This document shows, piece after piece, positions 12,821 through 23,289 of a stretch of 64,000 nucleotides of DNA; the first letter of the stretch is position 1, and each line of letters begins with the position of its first letter. Position numbers and translations under genes: made by a program. This DNA is from Anastrepha obliqua. Lineage: Eukaryota; Arthropoda; Insecta; Diptera; Tephritidae. A model generated the notes under the pieces. The model was not told where the DNA came from and ran no database searches. It saw only the letters and a list, made by a program, of their open reading frames with translations. The DNA lies in NCBI RefSeq assembly GCF_027943255.1, contig NC_072896.1:8308001-8372000 (forward strand), read 5' to 3'.

Positions 12821-13550
12821 TTAAGGGGTTTTATGGGTTTCGTGGGTTAAAAAAATCGATCGATTTTTGGCTTATTAATTTCTACAACATCTCAAGAATA
12901 TTATCCTAAATTTTCAAGTCGTTCCGAATAATAGTTGCGGAGATACAGCCTTTGAAAGGTGTGCGCACCAAGCCACTTTTATTGTTACCCAAAACTTTAA
13001 ACGCACTTTTCTCGGAACCGTGTTTTCAAAATCGGTTGTCAAATGTTCTCGAAAACTACTCAACCGATCTTGATGAAATTTTACACAGGTATTTGAGATA
13101 CTTACTCGTGCTTGGACGAAGGATTTTTGTTTTTTTTTTCAATTACAACTATTTTAAAAAAACAAAATGTCAAACAAATTTGACCGAAATTTTAATTTTT
13201 TTGGAAAAATGTCTGCCAAAATTCCAATTTTTACTTTTCTTTCTTTCCTTCGTTCAAGCACGAGTTTATGGTCTTAACTAAAACACTTATTTTTGTTTTT
13301 TTCATTTTTGATGAGTCTGTCAGGAGTTATGCTGACAACGCCGACGCACCTTTTTTCAAGGGGTCACCGGAAATAACGTCACAATAGAGGAGTTTTAATT
13401 TTTTTTTTTTTTTGAAAATTCAGATATTATTCTCTAAATATGTATCTATAAGACAGAAAAAAGTGTGAATTAAATAAATAGTTTTTAACATAGAAAAAAA
13501 AATTGAAAATAGGCCTTTTTTTACCCGACGAAACCCATGTAACCTCTTAA
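12821..13550 (+). mobile_element. TTAA-flanked inverted-repeat element (copy 1)
   Basis: The left end reads TTAA then GGGGTTTTATGGGTTTCGTG. The right end, read on the other strand, gives TTAA then GAGGTTACATGGGTTTCGTC. The terminal inverted repeat extends about 30 bases into a T/A run at both ends. TTAA at both borders is the target duplication typical of piggyBac-type elements. The interior (about 720 bp) shows no transposase, so this is a non-autonomous element. A second copy in the same orientation is at 42.75-43.42 kb and aligns over its length. Confidence 0.8.
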
Positions 13551-14065
13551 GTCAGCATTTTTAAGATCAGATGTTGCACAGAATTCTCTTTTGAAAGTTT
13601 GGAAGCAGATTTCCCACACTGTTCACTGTGAGAGACTCAGCTTTATCAGGCAACAAATCCATATCCGATGATAAGTTTTATCATAAAAGCGAAGATCCGT
13701 ACAATCCAATCAGTCGACAAATAAATAGTAATAAATCTTACATCAAGTTGTGGTAGTTGTAATAATAAATAAATCTTACATAAATCTGTTATCAGAATTG
13801 TGTACCTCTAATATAATAATTGAACTATACCCAACCAACCACAATTAAAGCTGTTCTCATTTAGTGCAGTTAGCAGGCAAAGCGAAATAAACAGCAGTGT
13901 CTCAAACCTCCTACCTTTAATCAATCTCACATTGCCTTCCCACCAACCACTGTTCCCAATATATACACTGAGCATAGGTGGGTGCATTTAGTCAAACTCA
14001 CAACCTTCGTAACTATTCAACAAAATCTTAAATTAAATTATAATATTCACCATAGCTGTACTCAC

Positions 14066-14409
14066 CTATTCAACATTGTTTCATTGCCGTTCTGCAAATG
14101 TTGCTGCTGTTGATTTTGTTGCTGATTGCACGCACCTGTTGTTGTGCCAGTTCCTGATGTATTTGTTGCCGACGCTGCGGTTGTTGTGCCGTTGCCCGTT
14201 GTTGTATTTGTCGTACCCAGTACAACATTTGCATTTGGTGTTGTAGTTGTGGACAGTTGCTTTGATTGTTGTTTGTAACGACTGAGCGCGAAGAAAAGCG
14301 CTAAGACTGCTTTCAGTCGGCCGGCACAGATGTCGTTGGTGGTGATGTTATCCAAGCCACAAACCGCTTGCGAACGCAGCACATTCAGGCACGAGTTGAC
14401 GTTGTCGTA
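14066..14409 (-). CDS. sick: sickie (NAV family) internal exon: end of calponin-homology domain plus Gln/Thr linker
   Basis: On the minus strand a pyrimidine-rich acceptor (ctccccacacag) at 14410 precedes YDNVNSCLNVLRSQAV. This continues through NITTNDICAGRLKAVLALFF and ALSRYKQQ, the last helices of the NAV-type calponin-homology domain, then into a low-complexity Thr/Asn/Gly and Gln-rich linker. The exon ends AATAG and is followed by a consensus GTGAGT donor. It is 344 nt, beginning in phase 0 and leaving two bases for the next exon. Sickie is an actin-cytoskeleton-associated protein, related to vertebrate NAV2, with roles in axon growth and innate immunity. Exons encoding the first half of the domain and the downstream Ser-rich and AAA regions were not found, so introns are large. 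The reading is sequence-based; gene identity comes from recalled family sequences. Confidence 0.85.
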
Positions 14410-14578
14410 CTGTGTGGGGAGAAATTAATGAATGTTCAGAATAATTAGTTGAGGTGAGTAAAAATAGATTGAGTACAGATTGTTGAAATTGGTGAATAGT
14501 TGAATTTGGTGGATTGTTTAGTGTAAATGAATGGCGGGGTATCACAATTTAGAAGAAGTGTAAATATTATATAATATA

Positions 14579-15517
14579 AAGAGAGGTTAAATTTCAAGGG
14601 CTGATGTTGAATGTGAACCACACCTAAACGTCAAGTGTTTTCCTGCATTTCATTTGACATTTTTCAATTTCAGACTAACTCAATTTGAACCATGGAGAGA
14701 TACACAATCGAGCAACGCGTTAAAGTTATTCAGGCATATTATGAAAACGGGCGTTCAAATCAAAATGCATATCGCGCATTTCATCTTCAGTGATGAGGCA
14801 CATTTTCACCTCAGTGGATTCGTCAATAAGCAGAATTGCCGCATTTGGGCGAATGATAATCCAAGAGTGATTGCCGAAAAACCAATGCACCTACAAAGAG
14901 TGACTGTTTGGTGCGGTTTATGGGCCGGCGGCATCATTGGGCCGTATTTTTGCAAAATCAGGGTGGTTAGGCAGTTACTGTGAATAGTGTTCGCTATCGT
15001 GAGATGATAACGAACTTTTTATGGCCCGAATAGGAAGAGAAGGATGTGGACGATATGTGGTTTCAAAAGGATGGTGCCACTTGTCACACAGCTAACGAAA
15101 CAATGGCTCTTTTGCGCGAAAAATTTGATGGCCGAATAATCTCACGTCGCGGCGATGTCAATTGGTCGCCAAGATCATGTGATTTGACACCGTTGGACTT
15201 CTTTCTTTGGGGTTATTTGAAAGAACAGGTGTACGTCGATAAGCCAGCAACAATTCAAGAGCTAAACGATGAGATAGTTCGGCACACTAACGGCATAGAA
15301 CCTCAATTATGCCTCAGCGTCATCGAAAATTTGAACCATCGGATGGAGGTGTGCCGCCGAGGCCGCGGCGGCTATTTGGCCGATATTTTCTATATTCTAT
15401 TCTATACGTAATTGAGCAATATCAGTATTATCATAATAAAGAGAAATGACGATAATTTCTTAAAAAAATTGTATTTTATTCAAAATCAACACCGGCCCTT
15501 GAAACTTAACCACCCTT
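14579..15517 (+). mobile_element. Tc1/mariner superfamily element, DD41D type, internally deleted
   Basis: The left end after TA (14577-14578) reads AAGAGAGGTTAAATTTCAAG. The right end, reverse-complemented, reads AAGGGTGGTTAAGTTTCAAG and is followed by TA (15518-15519). Similarity between the ends continues to about 35 bases. The element is about 940 bp, shorter than a full 1.2-1.3 kb copy, because about 100 codons between the N-terminal DNA-binding region and the first catalytic Asp are missing. It lies 169 bp upstream of the sickie exon's acceptor, within the intron. Confidence 0.88.
14692..15411 (+). pseudogene. Defective transposase of the DD41D element
   Basis: An ATG opens MERYTIEQRVKVIQAYYENG, the start of the helix-turn-helix, which then jumps directly to the catalytic core FSDEAHFHLSGFVNKQNCR. 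The second Asp is in FQKDGATCHTANE and the third in RSCDLTPLDFFLWGYLKEQ. Counting from the second Asp to the Asp before FFLWG gives 41 intervening residues, as in DD41D families. A frameshift near 14960 and a stop near 15030 interrupt the frame between VTVWCGLWAGGIIGPYF and the second Asp. All three Asp codons survive, but the protein could not be made intact. Confidence 0.85.
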
Positions 15518-16100
15518 TATAATAAAATTAGTTTAATTTTTATTTCAGCTTAAGTTGAGTTATACATCCCATAACTAAGTTAAACTCTTTTTAACCAACT
15601 TCTTAGTATTTAGTAAAAAATGCAGAGTATTTTGAGGGTAATTTTGTTGTTACATACTTTTAGAGGAGTCATAGGAGATCGCTTAGATGTGAGAAAAAAA
15701 TATCTACATCCAATCAGTACCAGTGCCGCAAGCGGCGTTCGTAAGGATTACAGGTTGAGTGCTTATTAGATAGAGCGACCAAAAAATATATAACTCAAGA
15801 TTCAAGCGTACTAAATCACAACTGGCATCTTTTAACAAACAAGCCGAAACTAGATAAGCAAACACGAGGATATAACGAATGACAAAGTTCAAAATAATCA
15901 AACCAGAGCGTGGCCTCCTTCGACCCAGTCCGCATGGCTTACGAATTGGTTTTTTGTTTTTTTAATATCGAGTTACGAAAGGCAAGAGCTTGTAGGGTGA
16001 AGGACAGTTGATGAGAGAGGACAATATATTTTTTTCGTCGTCGAAAATCCACTGCAGTCAAAATCTTAGCATACACATCTAAATTATGCCCTCCGATTTC
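15518..16100. other. No recognisable gene
   Basis: AT-rich sequence without a clear element. An open frame on the minus strand that ends at 15939 is the antisense of LINE sequence in its upper half and is not a gene. Confidence 0.5.
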
Positions 16101-16119
16101 ATTTAGAGTACCTCTCACA

Positions 16120-17279
16120 CTCTTTGACACCTCTGGAGACAATTTCCTGTAGGACATAGTAGCATTTTGAAGCGGATCTCCCCTTCCTTCTCTGTTCTTC
16201 GCACTGATCTCTCCATCCGCAAACTGGGATTTGAGTGTTGTGCTAGGGCTATCTTTCCGAGCAGGCAAGACTAGAAAGAGGGGAGAGTCGGCACGGATAT
16301 AGGTACCTCTGTTGTCACTGACGGATCCAAGATGGAATCTAGAGTGGAAGCGGGGGTTTTCTGTAAATCAGCCAGCATTTCGGTCTCCTTCAAACTGTCG
16401 GAAACGAGCAGCGTTTTTCAGGCAGAGGTCTTCGCGATCCTGCAAGCATGCAAAATGCTTCGGGATCACTGTTGGGAGGGAGACATTAATATTTTTTCCG
16501 ACAGCCAAGCTACGATCAAGGCCCTGTCGTCGTATTGCAGCTTTCTTCTGGTGAACTCCAATAAGGTGGAACTCAAACGTCGCAAACGTGCAGGAAACAT
16601 TTCCCTTATCTGAGTTTCCGGACACAGGAATATAGAGGGAAATGAAATTGCCGACGAGCTTGCCAGGAAGGGGTCGACAGAACCGGTTTCAGCTGTCCCC
16701 CTCTCAGACATCGGTGTGTCCCTTTTTCCGTTGATAAAGGAAAACTACACAATTTCTTTCTAAAAAAAGCGCAAGACAGACGGAGGTCTGTCTCATCGTG
16801 TGCTATTTCGAAAACACTATTGCTTCAATACGATATAAACAGAACGCTCAAAGTGATGAGAATCCCCCGCCATTCAATTTCCAAACTCATCGCGGTGTTC
16901 ACTGGTCACTGGGCGATCGGTACTCATGCGGAGAAGCTTGGAATTCCGTACAACCCCTATTGCAGAAGCTGCGGGTATCCTGCAGAGAAAGAGACTGTGG
17001 AACACGTCCTTTGCAAATGTCCGGCTCTGGCGGCTAGGCGCTTGAGATTCCTTAGCGTGCCCTTTGGGGATGACTTGAAGAAATTCTCCAGCCTAGATCC
17101 CTTTTCTCTTCTCTACTACATCAACAGTACTAGATGGCTGTAGAAGATTTTCTCTTCCCAAAAATGTTTCTTTGCACAGGTAGTGGTCCACATTACGGTA
17201 TCAAAACGGCACGCAAGTGCTACTTGAAGTGTGCCTGGGGTACTCTCGCCATCTTACCTACCTTCCTACCTACCTCTCA
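16120..17279 (+). mobile_element. R1/LOA-like LINE 3' part: RNase H and zinc-finger tail (copy A)
   Basis: The RNase H domain begins VTDGSKMESRVEAGVFC, continues FQAEVFAILQACKMLRD and INIFSDSQATIKAL, and ends VSGHRNIEGNEIADELARKG; these carry the D-E-D-D catalytic pattern. A C-terminal segment GHWAIGTHAEKLGIPYNP, CRSCGYPAEKETVEHVLC and KCPALAARRLR forms the CCHC-type motif found at the end of these LINEs, stopping at INSTRWL. Frames shift near 16610 and 16760. The 3' end has a short (TACC)n tail at 17253-17276. Related copies lie at 48.2 kb and 22.0 kb. Confidence 0.85.
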
Positions 17280-17488
17280 CACTAGAAACGGGACCAGAAA
17301 GGATACGAAGAATGTGGAAATCTTTGAACGATGACCAATTGGAACTATGCATTAATCTTATGCATGCCCTGAAAGCAGGCCAATTGAGTAGTAAAGTTAA
17401 ATGGAACTTAGGCATTCGCAGACTAATTTCGAGTGTACAATCAGTGAGCGGGGTAATCGAAACAAATATTGATCTACTTAAACGGTAG
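17280..17488 (+). other. Unassigned open segment between two LINEs
   Basis: A frame runs without stop to TAG at 17488 and includes RRMWKSLNDDQLELCINLMH, ALKAGQLSSKVKWNLGIRRL and IETNIDLLKR. The amino-acid composition looks like real protein, unlike the AT-driven frames elsewhere. It begins just after the (TACC)n tail of the preceding LINE and ends where the next LINE's CCTAA tail begins, so it could be a target remnant, an ORF1 piece of another element, or a host exon. I do not recognise the family. Confidence 0.4.
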
Positions 17489-17491
17489 ACC

Positions 17492-18098
17492 TAGGTTAGG
17501 TTAAATGGCTGCCCTAGCTAAAGGCTCACTTGGACAAATATTAAGAAATTCGTCCGTTGTGGTGCTATACATGGGAGAGGAGAAAGGAGATGGGAAGCAA
17601 GAAGGAGCCTTGGGATTAGAGACGATGATAACCATACATTTTACGACGACGCCGACGGGGGCTGATTTGCTTTCGTAGTTAGCCGTAACAAGCTACTGAT
17701 GAACTTCACCAAATTTATGATATTTACACCGGCTATATCCGCAGGCGTAGCGAAAAAGTGAGAGCCCAGATGTCTAAGTCTTTGCCAGACGAGAGCAGGG
17801 CAGCTGAGAAGAAGGTGTTGAGATGATTCCACCTCGTCCTCCAGACAGTTTCTGCAGAACGGACTTGAGGCAATCCCAAGTGTCACGGCGTGAACACCTA
17901 ACGGACAATGTCCGGTAAGGATGCCCACCAAATTCGAGAGCTGGGGCTTTGTTAGCCCTAGGAGTTCCCTTGAGCGTCCCCGATCTACCCGTGGCCAGAA
18001 GGATCTCGAGACTTTGCCCGTTTGCGCACTAGCCCAGCGCTCGCTGAGTTGACTCGAGGCCCATCTTTCCAGGAGCAGACCATAGGTCCTCAGGGTGT
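17492..18098 (-). mobile_element. R1/LOA-like LINE 3' end (second family)
   Basis: On the minus strand the frame reads TYGLLLERWASSQLSERWAS, SFWPRVDRGRSRELLGLTKP, then LVGILTGHCPLGVHAVTLGI, CRNCLEDEVESSQHLLLSCP and LVWQRLRHLGSHFF, ending at a stop near 17641. This is the C-terminal zinc-binding tail after the RNase H domain. The untranslated end finishes AACCTAACCTA near 17492. The upstream boundary is where a SINE abuts near 18098. The C-terminal frame itself is open, but the rest of the element is missing. Confidence 0.82.
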
Positions 18099-18350
18099 CT
18101 CCTTTCCGGGTGTTTGACCGAGCTCCTCCTTCTATTTCTGGTGTGCGTCTTGATGTTGTTCCACAAAAGGAGGTCCCTACAGTTTCAAGCTAACTCCGAA
18201 CGGCAGATATTTTTTTATGAGGAGCTTTTTCATTCCAAAAATGCACTCGGAGGTTTGCCATTGCCTGCCGAGGGGCGACCGCTATTAGAAAAAACTTTTT
18301 CTTCATTCTGGTCTTTCACCGAGATTCGAATTACGGCCAACTATTTGCAT
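18099..18350 (-). mobile_element. tRNA-derived SINE (copy 1, head on the right)
   Basis: The sequence contains GGGTGTTTGACCGAGCTCCT, GTGTGCGTCTTGATGTTGTT, GGAGCTTTTTCATTCC, TTTGCCATTGCCTGCCGAGG and CACCGAGATTCGAAT. The last, reversed, is a B-box (ATTCGAATCTCGGTG), marking the RNA polymerase III head of a tRNA-derived SINE. The A-box end is missing. Related fragments are at 22.47, 41.42, 47.40, 52.84 and 53.14 kb. Confidence 0.8.
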
Positions 18351-20163
18351 TAAATTGTAACCCAAAGTCTGAGTTTATTGGATATTTCTTTGCAGAATAT
18401 TGATCCACCAAATTTTCCGTCCAATTTGGAATTACTCTAAATGTTAAACCACACCCAATCTTCTCTTGAGAGGATATATGTAAGTGAAGAAAGTCCGCTT
18501 GGACCCAGTACCAGCGAAATGAATTCGAAGTTTCTAAGAATTTTTGAGTGCTCGGGACTCAAAGCAAACCTGTAGCATGCGCTTCTTCATTTAATTATGG
18601 CAGAGGCAGCAGCAGAGGCAGTGGCAGTGGCAACTTATCTTCCAATGCCTACTTTTCTTCAATGCGCTAGAGTAGTGCTAACCCGTAAAACACCATTGAA
18701 TCCTATTAGAGCAGCTCTTAGAAGTATTATTTATTTATTTTAGTAATTTTTGTTTTTTTTTTTGAATCGCTCAAGTACTTGCTTGCGGTTTTTCATGGCT
18801 TTGACTACTGAGCGGTAAGAATAAAGCAACTCCTTTTACGAGTTTAAGTAAGTGTAAAAATTTCATTTTATAGTCAAGCTGAAGTGGTGGCTTTATTACA
18901 TATACGAGTATATACACTCGAGCATAGATCTGCCATAAGCAAGGTAGAAAATATGGCAATTGATTTTTTCATGAGACTTTCAACCAGCAAGTAAAACACA
19001 CCGTTTTCCATGCTTAGTTTCTCAGAATTCTATTATGGACATTTTAGTAGTTCGTAAATTATAAACCGACCTTGAGCTTTGATACACGCACTCAAGGAAA
19101 TAAGAACTCAATAAATTCTAAAAATCGATAAATTTCACTTCAAAGCGCCCCTTCCGAGTGATTACTTTGATTTTTTCGTCATTTTGGTCATCAAAATTTA
19201 CTCAAAGTATTCGAAAGTCCAAACACGTCGCTTCTTTTAATTTCATTACTTTTTATATTTTCATTACTATTCTATTCGGTGTCATTTCAGTATTGTAGTT
19301 AACGGCTAATTCATTAGTGGCAACAAACCATAGAAGACTCGATTGGTTGACAAAATAATTAAGAAAGAAAGCAATCAACTGAGCGCCTCTGCCAGCTTTT
19401 ACGATTACAATGCACTCGTGGATCGAGATGAGTAAAATTCGAAAGTAAAATTAAGAGTAAATCACACATCCGGTGCGCTAACATATTAATTTGTCTTTTT
19501 ACTGAAGCGGTGGTTTTCAGTTGTCACTCAGTCTTAAAATTTTGTCTATAAAAAAGCATTTAGATGAACCGAATATTTTATACTTGTCGGCATTAAAAAG
19601 AGAAATTAAAAGGAGGTACATACATACATATGTATGTGTGCATGTATGGATAAACTTTAAGGTGATTCATACGAAATGAAAACCGAACTCAAGCGAGTCA
19701 TGGTGAGTCTTGAGCAAGTAGAACTTTTGCATATCTCTTTAGTAGGAATGATTTAGACGATTGAGTAGGGTCGACTTAAGATTGCTCGAAAGTTACCTAA
19801 CCGATAATGACAATCGGCTGTATTCAAAGTTCCAGCGAAAGGGTCTGTCTATTGAGACAAAATGTCGACTATGTTTCGAAGACAAAGAGAAGGCTTAAGG
19901 GATTTTATATATGTATGTATATATGCAAGTATTCCCATTTGACTGAATCTGGTTACTAATTTTTTGAAGAAAGTGTGCAGCTGACTCCATGAATTAGGAA
20001 TCCGACTTCCAAAGAACTACTAGCCAATGTGGAATCTAAATCCCAGTCTCACTCTGTAATAGCCAAAATGCTTAACCCAATACATACCTAAAATTTTAAC
20101 GATTTGCCTAAGACTTTCATCTGTTTTTTTTTTTTTTACATGGGAAGTATTCCAAAGAAAATA
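18351..20163. other. No recognisable gene
   Basis: Near 18601 there is a short GGCAGAGGCAGCAGCAGAGG purine-rich repeat and near 19620 a TACATACATATGTATGTGTG microsatellite. No coding motif is visible. Confidence 0.55.
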
Positions 20164-21436
20164 TAAGGTGAAGTCCAAAATAAACAAGACTGGCTTCATA
20201 AAAATGTTTTTGATGGCGCCATCTTTTTAATGAGTTATTGCGGGGGAAGTTGCATACCTAGCTGACTTCCAGTGAAAGCTTGGTGGCATTCAGTTCAGTT
20301 GAAGCGAAGTTATTGCATCTAAAGTGTCAGTATGTTTGTGTGATCGGTACAAAAATTACTTTCGAACAAAGAGCCAATATCAAATTTTGTTTACCGAAAC
20401 ATTTGAATTGATGAAACAAGTTTATGGTGATGATTATCTATCTCATGCCAGAGTTCATGAGTGCTTTACACATTTCAGAGATGGCTGTGAGGCCATAAAT
20501 GACAACGAACATACGGGCCACCCAAAATCAGTAATCACCAGAAACTCCATCGAAATCGTTTGTAAATTTATCAAAAATGAACCGAAATCATTGTTGAAAT
20601 TAATGGAATCGGAGTTAAATATCTTCAAAACATCGAATTATTGCATTTTAACTAATCATTTAGCCTTACGAAAGGTCTGTGCACATTTCGTTCTGCACAA
20701 GTTAACTGAGGACCAAAAATTGCTCAAAATTCAACATTCGAAAGACCTCATTAAAGAGGCGAGAAAAGAGGACAACTTCCTTTACAACATTGTAACTGGT
20801 GATGAAACGTGGTATTTCCAACATGAACCTGAAACTAAGCGTGAAAGTGCCGAATGGAACGCCCTAGACGAACCAAAAAATCGCGTTTTGAGAAGTCAAA
20901 AATCAAGTCGATGCTCATTTGTTTTTACGATTCCAAGAGAATTGTCCACAAGGAGTTCGCGCCAACCGGCCAAACCCTCAATGCAATTTTCTATCTTGGC
21001 GTTTTGTTGCATTGCATTCGTCGAATTCTCACTGAATACCGCGAAGGAGGAAGCTGACACTCATTGCATGATAATGCACCATTTCATCGATTTACTCTTG
21101 TGACTGATTTTTTGACTAGGAATCGCATTTTAACCTTCAATCATTCATCGCATTCACTTGATATGTCTCGCTGTGACTTCTACCTATTCGGAAAGTTGCA
21201 TTTGGCTATGAAAGGAAAACGTTTCGCATCCGTAGGGGCCATCTAAAAGGACCGATATCCTGAGGGACATTCTAGTCAATGACCTGAAACACTCTTTCGA
21301 AAAGCTTTTAGATCGTGCAAAACAGTATATCGAGGCCAGAGGGGACTATTTTGAATAAATAAACTCGTAGTTATGAGAATAAAGCTCCTGTCGTTGCAAT
21401 TTCAACTCAGTCTTGTTTATTTTGGACTTCGCCTTG
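20164..21436 (+). mobile_element. Nearly full-length mariner element with both inverted repeats
   Basis: The left end after TA (20162-20163) reads TAAGGTGAAGTCCAAAATAA; the right end, reversed, reads CAAGGCGAAGTCCAAAATAA and is followed by TA (21437-21438). The inverted repeats agree over about 28 bases with two differences. The length of about 1273 bp is normal for mariner. The single transposase frame inside is broken (separate entry). Confidence 0.92.
20355..21358 (+). pseudogene. Mariner transposase, frameshifted
   Basis: The order is FEQRANIKFC (another frame, start lost), then FTETFELMKQVYGDD, the HTH region RNSIEIVCKFIKNEPKS, and IVTGDETWYFQHEPETKRES with the first catalytic Asp. After a frameshift near 20870 come KSMLICFYDSKRIVHKEF and APTGQTLNAIFYLGV. 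A further shift leads to LHDNAPFHRFTLVTDFL with the second Asp and HSLDMSRCDFYLFGKLHLAM with the third, which keeps the 34-residue DD34D spacing. The frame ends KQYIEARGDYFE. The HPPYSPDLAPC consensus has decayed to HSSHSLDMSRC. Frameshifts and a missing start mean no intact protein. Confidence 0.9.
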
Positions 21437-21606
21437 TATGTGGGTAGTTTCGATAACATCCCACGCATGAATAATTCTGTGGTGAACAAAAACTTTTAAA
21501 GGAAAATCATGAAATGTATCAGGGTTTATTATTCGATTAAAAAAAACAGTAACTTTATAGTAATAGTAACAGTCACTTTAATTTACATATGTGTATATTT
21601 GTGTAT

Positions 21607-21716
21607 TAGGGTGGTCCCAAAAAAGGAGAAGTATTGAATATTTATTACAATATGCTTCTGGGGTATTCTATATAAATATTTAAAAAGAAAGCACCCTTGT
21701 ATATTAGATGTGTATA
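21607..21716. repeat. Extra TAGGGTGGTCC terminus upstream of the composite element
   Basis: TAGGGTGGTCCC at 21607 is followed by GAATATTTATTACAATATGC and GGGGTATTCTATA. The right end of the composite element at 23.89 kb, reversed, has TAGGGTGTCCC, GAATATTTATTGTAACACCC and ATTCTATA in the same order. This is a second, more complete left terminus about 110 bp outside the one at 21717. Confidence 0.6.
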
Positions 21717-21800
21717 TTAGGGTGGTCCATAAAAAGATAAAGTATATACCGAAGATTTTTTTACGGAATCCCCGTATATGTAATACTTCTATATGGTTAG

Positions 21801-21893
21801 TACAAAAAAAAAAATGGCGCCAAATTAATCATCCAATTTTATTTGAATAACTTTTTACTAAATAAAAAAACAAAAAGATTTTAAATCCTCTAT
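21801..21893 (+). repeat. Small MITE (copy), AT-rich, GGCGC ends
   Basis: GGCGCCAAATTAATCATCCAAT followed by TTGAATAACTTTTTACTAAA and GATTTTAAATC matches the 96-bp element at 43.93 kb. The left end is decayed into an A run and the right end has lost its GCGCCACCTTG. Confidence 0.65.
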
Positions 21894-21959
21894 GTTCCTA
21901 TGTACTGTAACCAAAATCAGAGAAAATTGACCTGCACACCCAAGAGATTTGATTTTTTC

Positions 21960-22310
21960 TTCACAGGAGTTTGGATCTGGCGTAGTCAGAGCCTTGATCG
22001 TGTCTTGACTATCGGAAAAGATGGTAATATCTCGCTCGCTCCCACGCTCCTTAAGTATTTTTCATTCCTGTAGGATTGCAAAGTTTCTGCTTGAAAAATT
22101 TAAGGAAATAGATAAGTGGGCTGATTTAGAGAAAATCACTGCTCCGACTCCCGATTCCATCTTGGAGACGTAAGTGAAGACAGAAGTGTAAGCTGGCTAC
22201 TTGGCAAGATTGCCCTGGCACAACCCTTAAACACCAGTTTGCTGATAGAGAGATTTGAGATTTTCAGATAAATATGGTGTTAACTACCCAAAAATGCTGA
22301 CTGAAAAGTC
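21960..22310 (-). mobile_element. LINE RNase H fragment (copy C of the 16-kb family)
   Basis: The plus strand here aligns directly with 48.78-49.12 kb: shared words include TCCGACTCCCGATTCCATCT, AGTGAAGACAGA, AGTTTGCTGA and GGTGTTAACT. In the minus (sense) direction it covers the start of the RNase H domain and the linker before it. It is decayed, with no long frame. Confidence 0.75.
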
Positions 22311-22464
22311 AAATAATTATGGGCACCGTTCAAGCATAACATATAATATATGGGTTCAAGTAAGTTGATAAAACAAATTTTTATATGAATTCATTTAATT
22401 TTTTTGGAAGCAAAGAAGCGACACCAATCTCAATAATATCGGTGCTTATTTTAAGAGACTCTAT

Positions 22465-22530
22465 ACGAGGAGGAGCTCAGCCAAACACCCAAAAAGGGTG
22501 TAAGCGCCAATTATTTATTTATTTTTTTGT
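22465..22530 (+). mobile_element. SINE 3' tail fragment
   Basis: GAGGAGGAGCTCAGCCAAAC followed by ACCCAAAAAGGGTGTAAGCG and CCAATTATTTATTTATTT is the complement of the tail end of the SINE at 18.1 kb, ending in an A/T simple tail. Confidence 0.7.
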
Positions 22531-22539
22531 ATACTTATT

Positions 22540-22840
22540 TTCTAGGAAGTAGGATAGAATTCATCCTGTCAACGCTATTTGGAGTGTTTGAGAGAAAGAT
22601 TCTGCGGAAGATTTTTGGGGCTTCGCATTTTGGTGACGGCGAGTATTGCAGGCGATGGAACAACGAGTTGTATGAGCTTTACGATGACATTGACATAGCG
22701 CAGCGAGTAAAGATCCAGCGGCTACGTTGGCTGGGTCATAGGTATCGTCCGAATGGATACAAACGCTCCGGCTCTGAAAATATTCGATGCGGTACCAGCT
22801 GGTGGTAGCAGAGGAAGAGGAAGGACTTGGCTTCACTTGG
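22540..22840 (+). mobile_element. RTE-like LINE, C-terminal remnant (copy 2)
   Basis: The frame reads LFGVFERKILRKIFGASHFG, NNELYELYDDIDIAQRVKIQ and RLRWLGHRYRPNG, then GSRGRGRTWLH in a shifted frame. It is the same family as the copy at 12.1 kb and better preserved over the FERKILRKIFG and DIDIAQRVKIQRLRWLGH motifs. Upstream RT motifs are absent. Confidence 0.82.
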
Positions 22841-23289
22841 TGTGTCCAATTGGCGCCGGTTTGGCCGCGTAAGCGGTTTTTTATAACTTTTTAAATTTTC
22901 TTCACCACATAATTGATTTTTCAAAGATGATTTGGTACACCCCTGAGTTTTCAAAAATGAAATTGTCATTTTTAGAACTATCGCTTATCGGATTTCGCGT
23001 TTGTTTTTATATATCTGTCCGCTGATAGTAGGTATGTACCATACATATATTTTCTAGAAATATGGAGGTATTACGTACGTATATGGATCCCACCAGAATT
23101 TTTCCAAAGGAAAAAGAAAAGATACACTTTTTTATTTGAAATAGGTTGATATTTACGGTGTGGGATTTGCGGTGAAGTTTTCCTTGTATAATTTGATCGA
23201 AAAAATTGGTTCTCTAATTTATTTTAATTTAATAAAAAAATTTCAAAGAAATGAAAAAAATTTATTTTTAGAAACCAATTTTTTTTGTC

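Noticed and set aside
12952..13281. 109-codon frame within the TTAA element, with a similar 69-codon frame at 42957-43166
   Set aside because: The two frames share only their ends, and the aligned copies differ by frame-breaking indels, so it is not a conserved protein.
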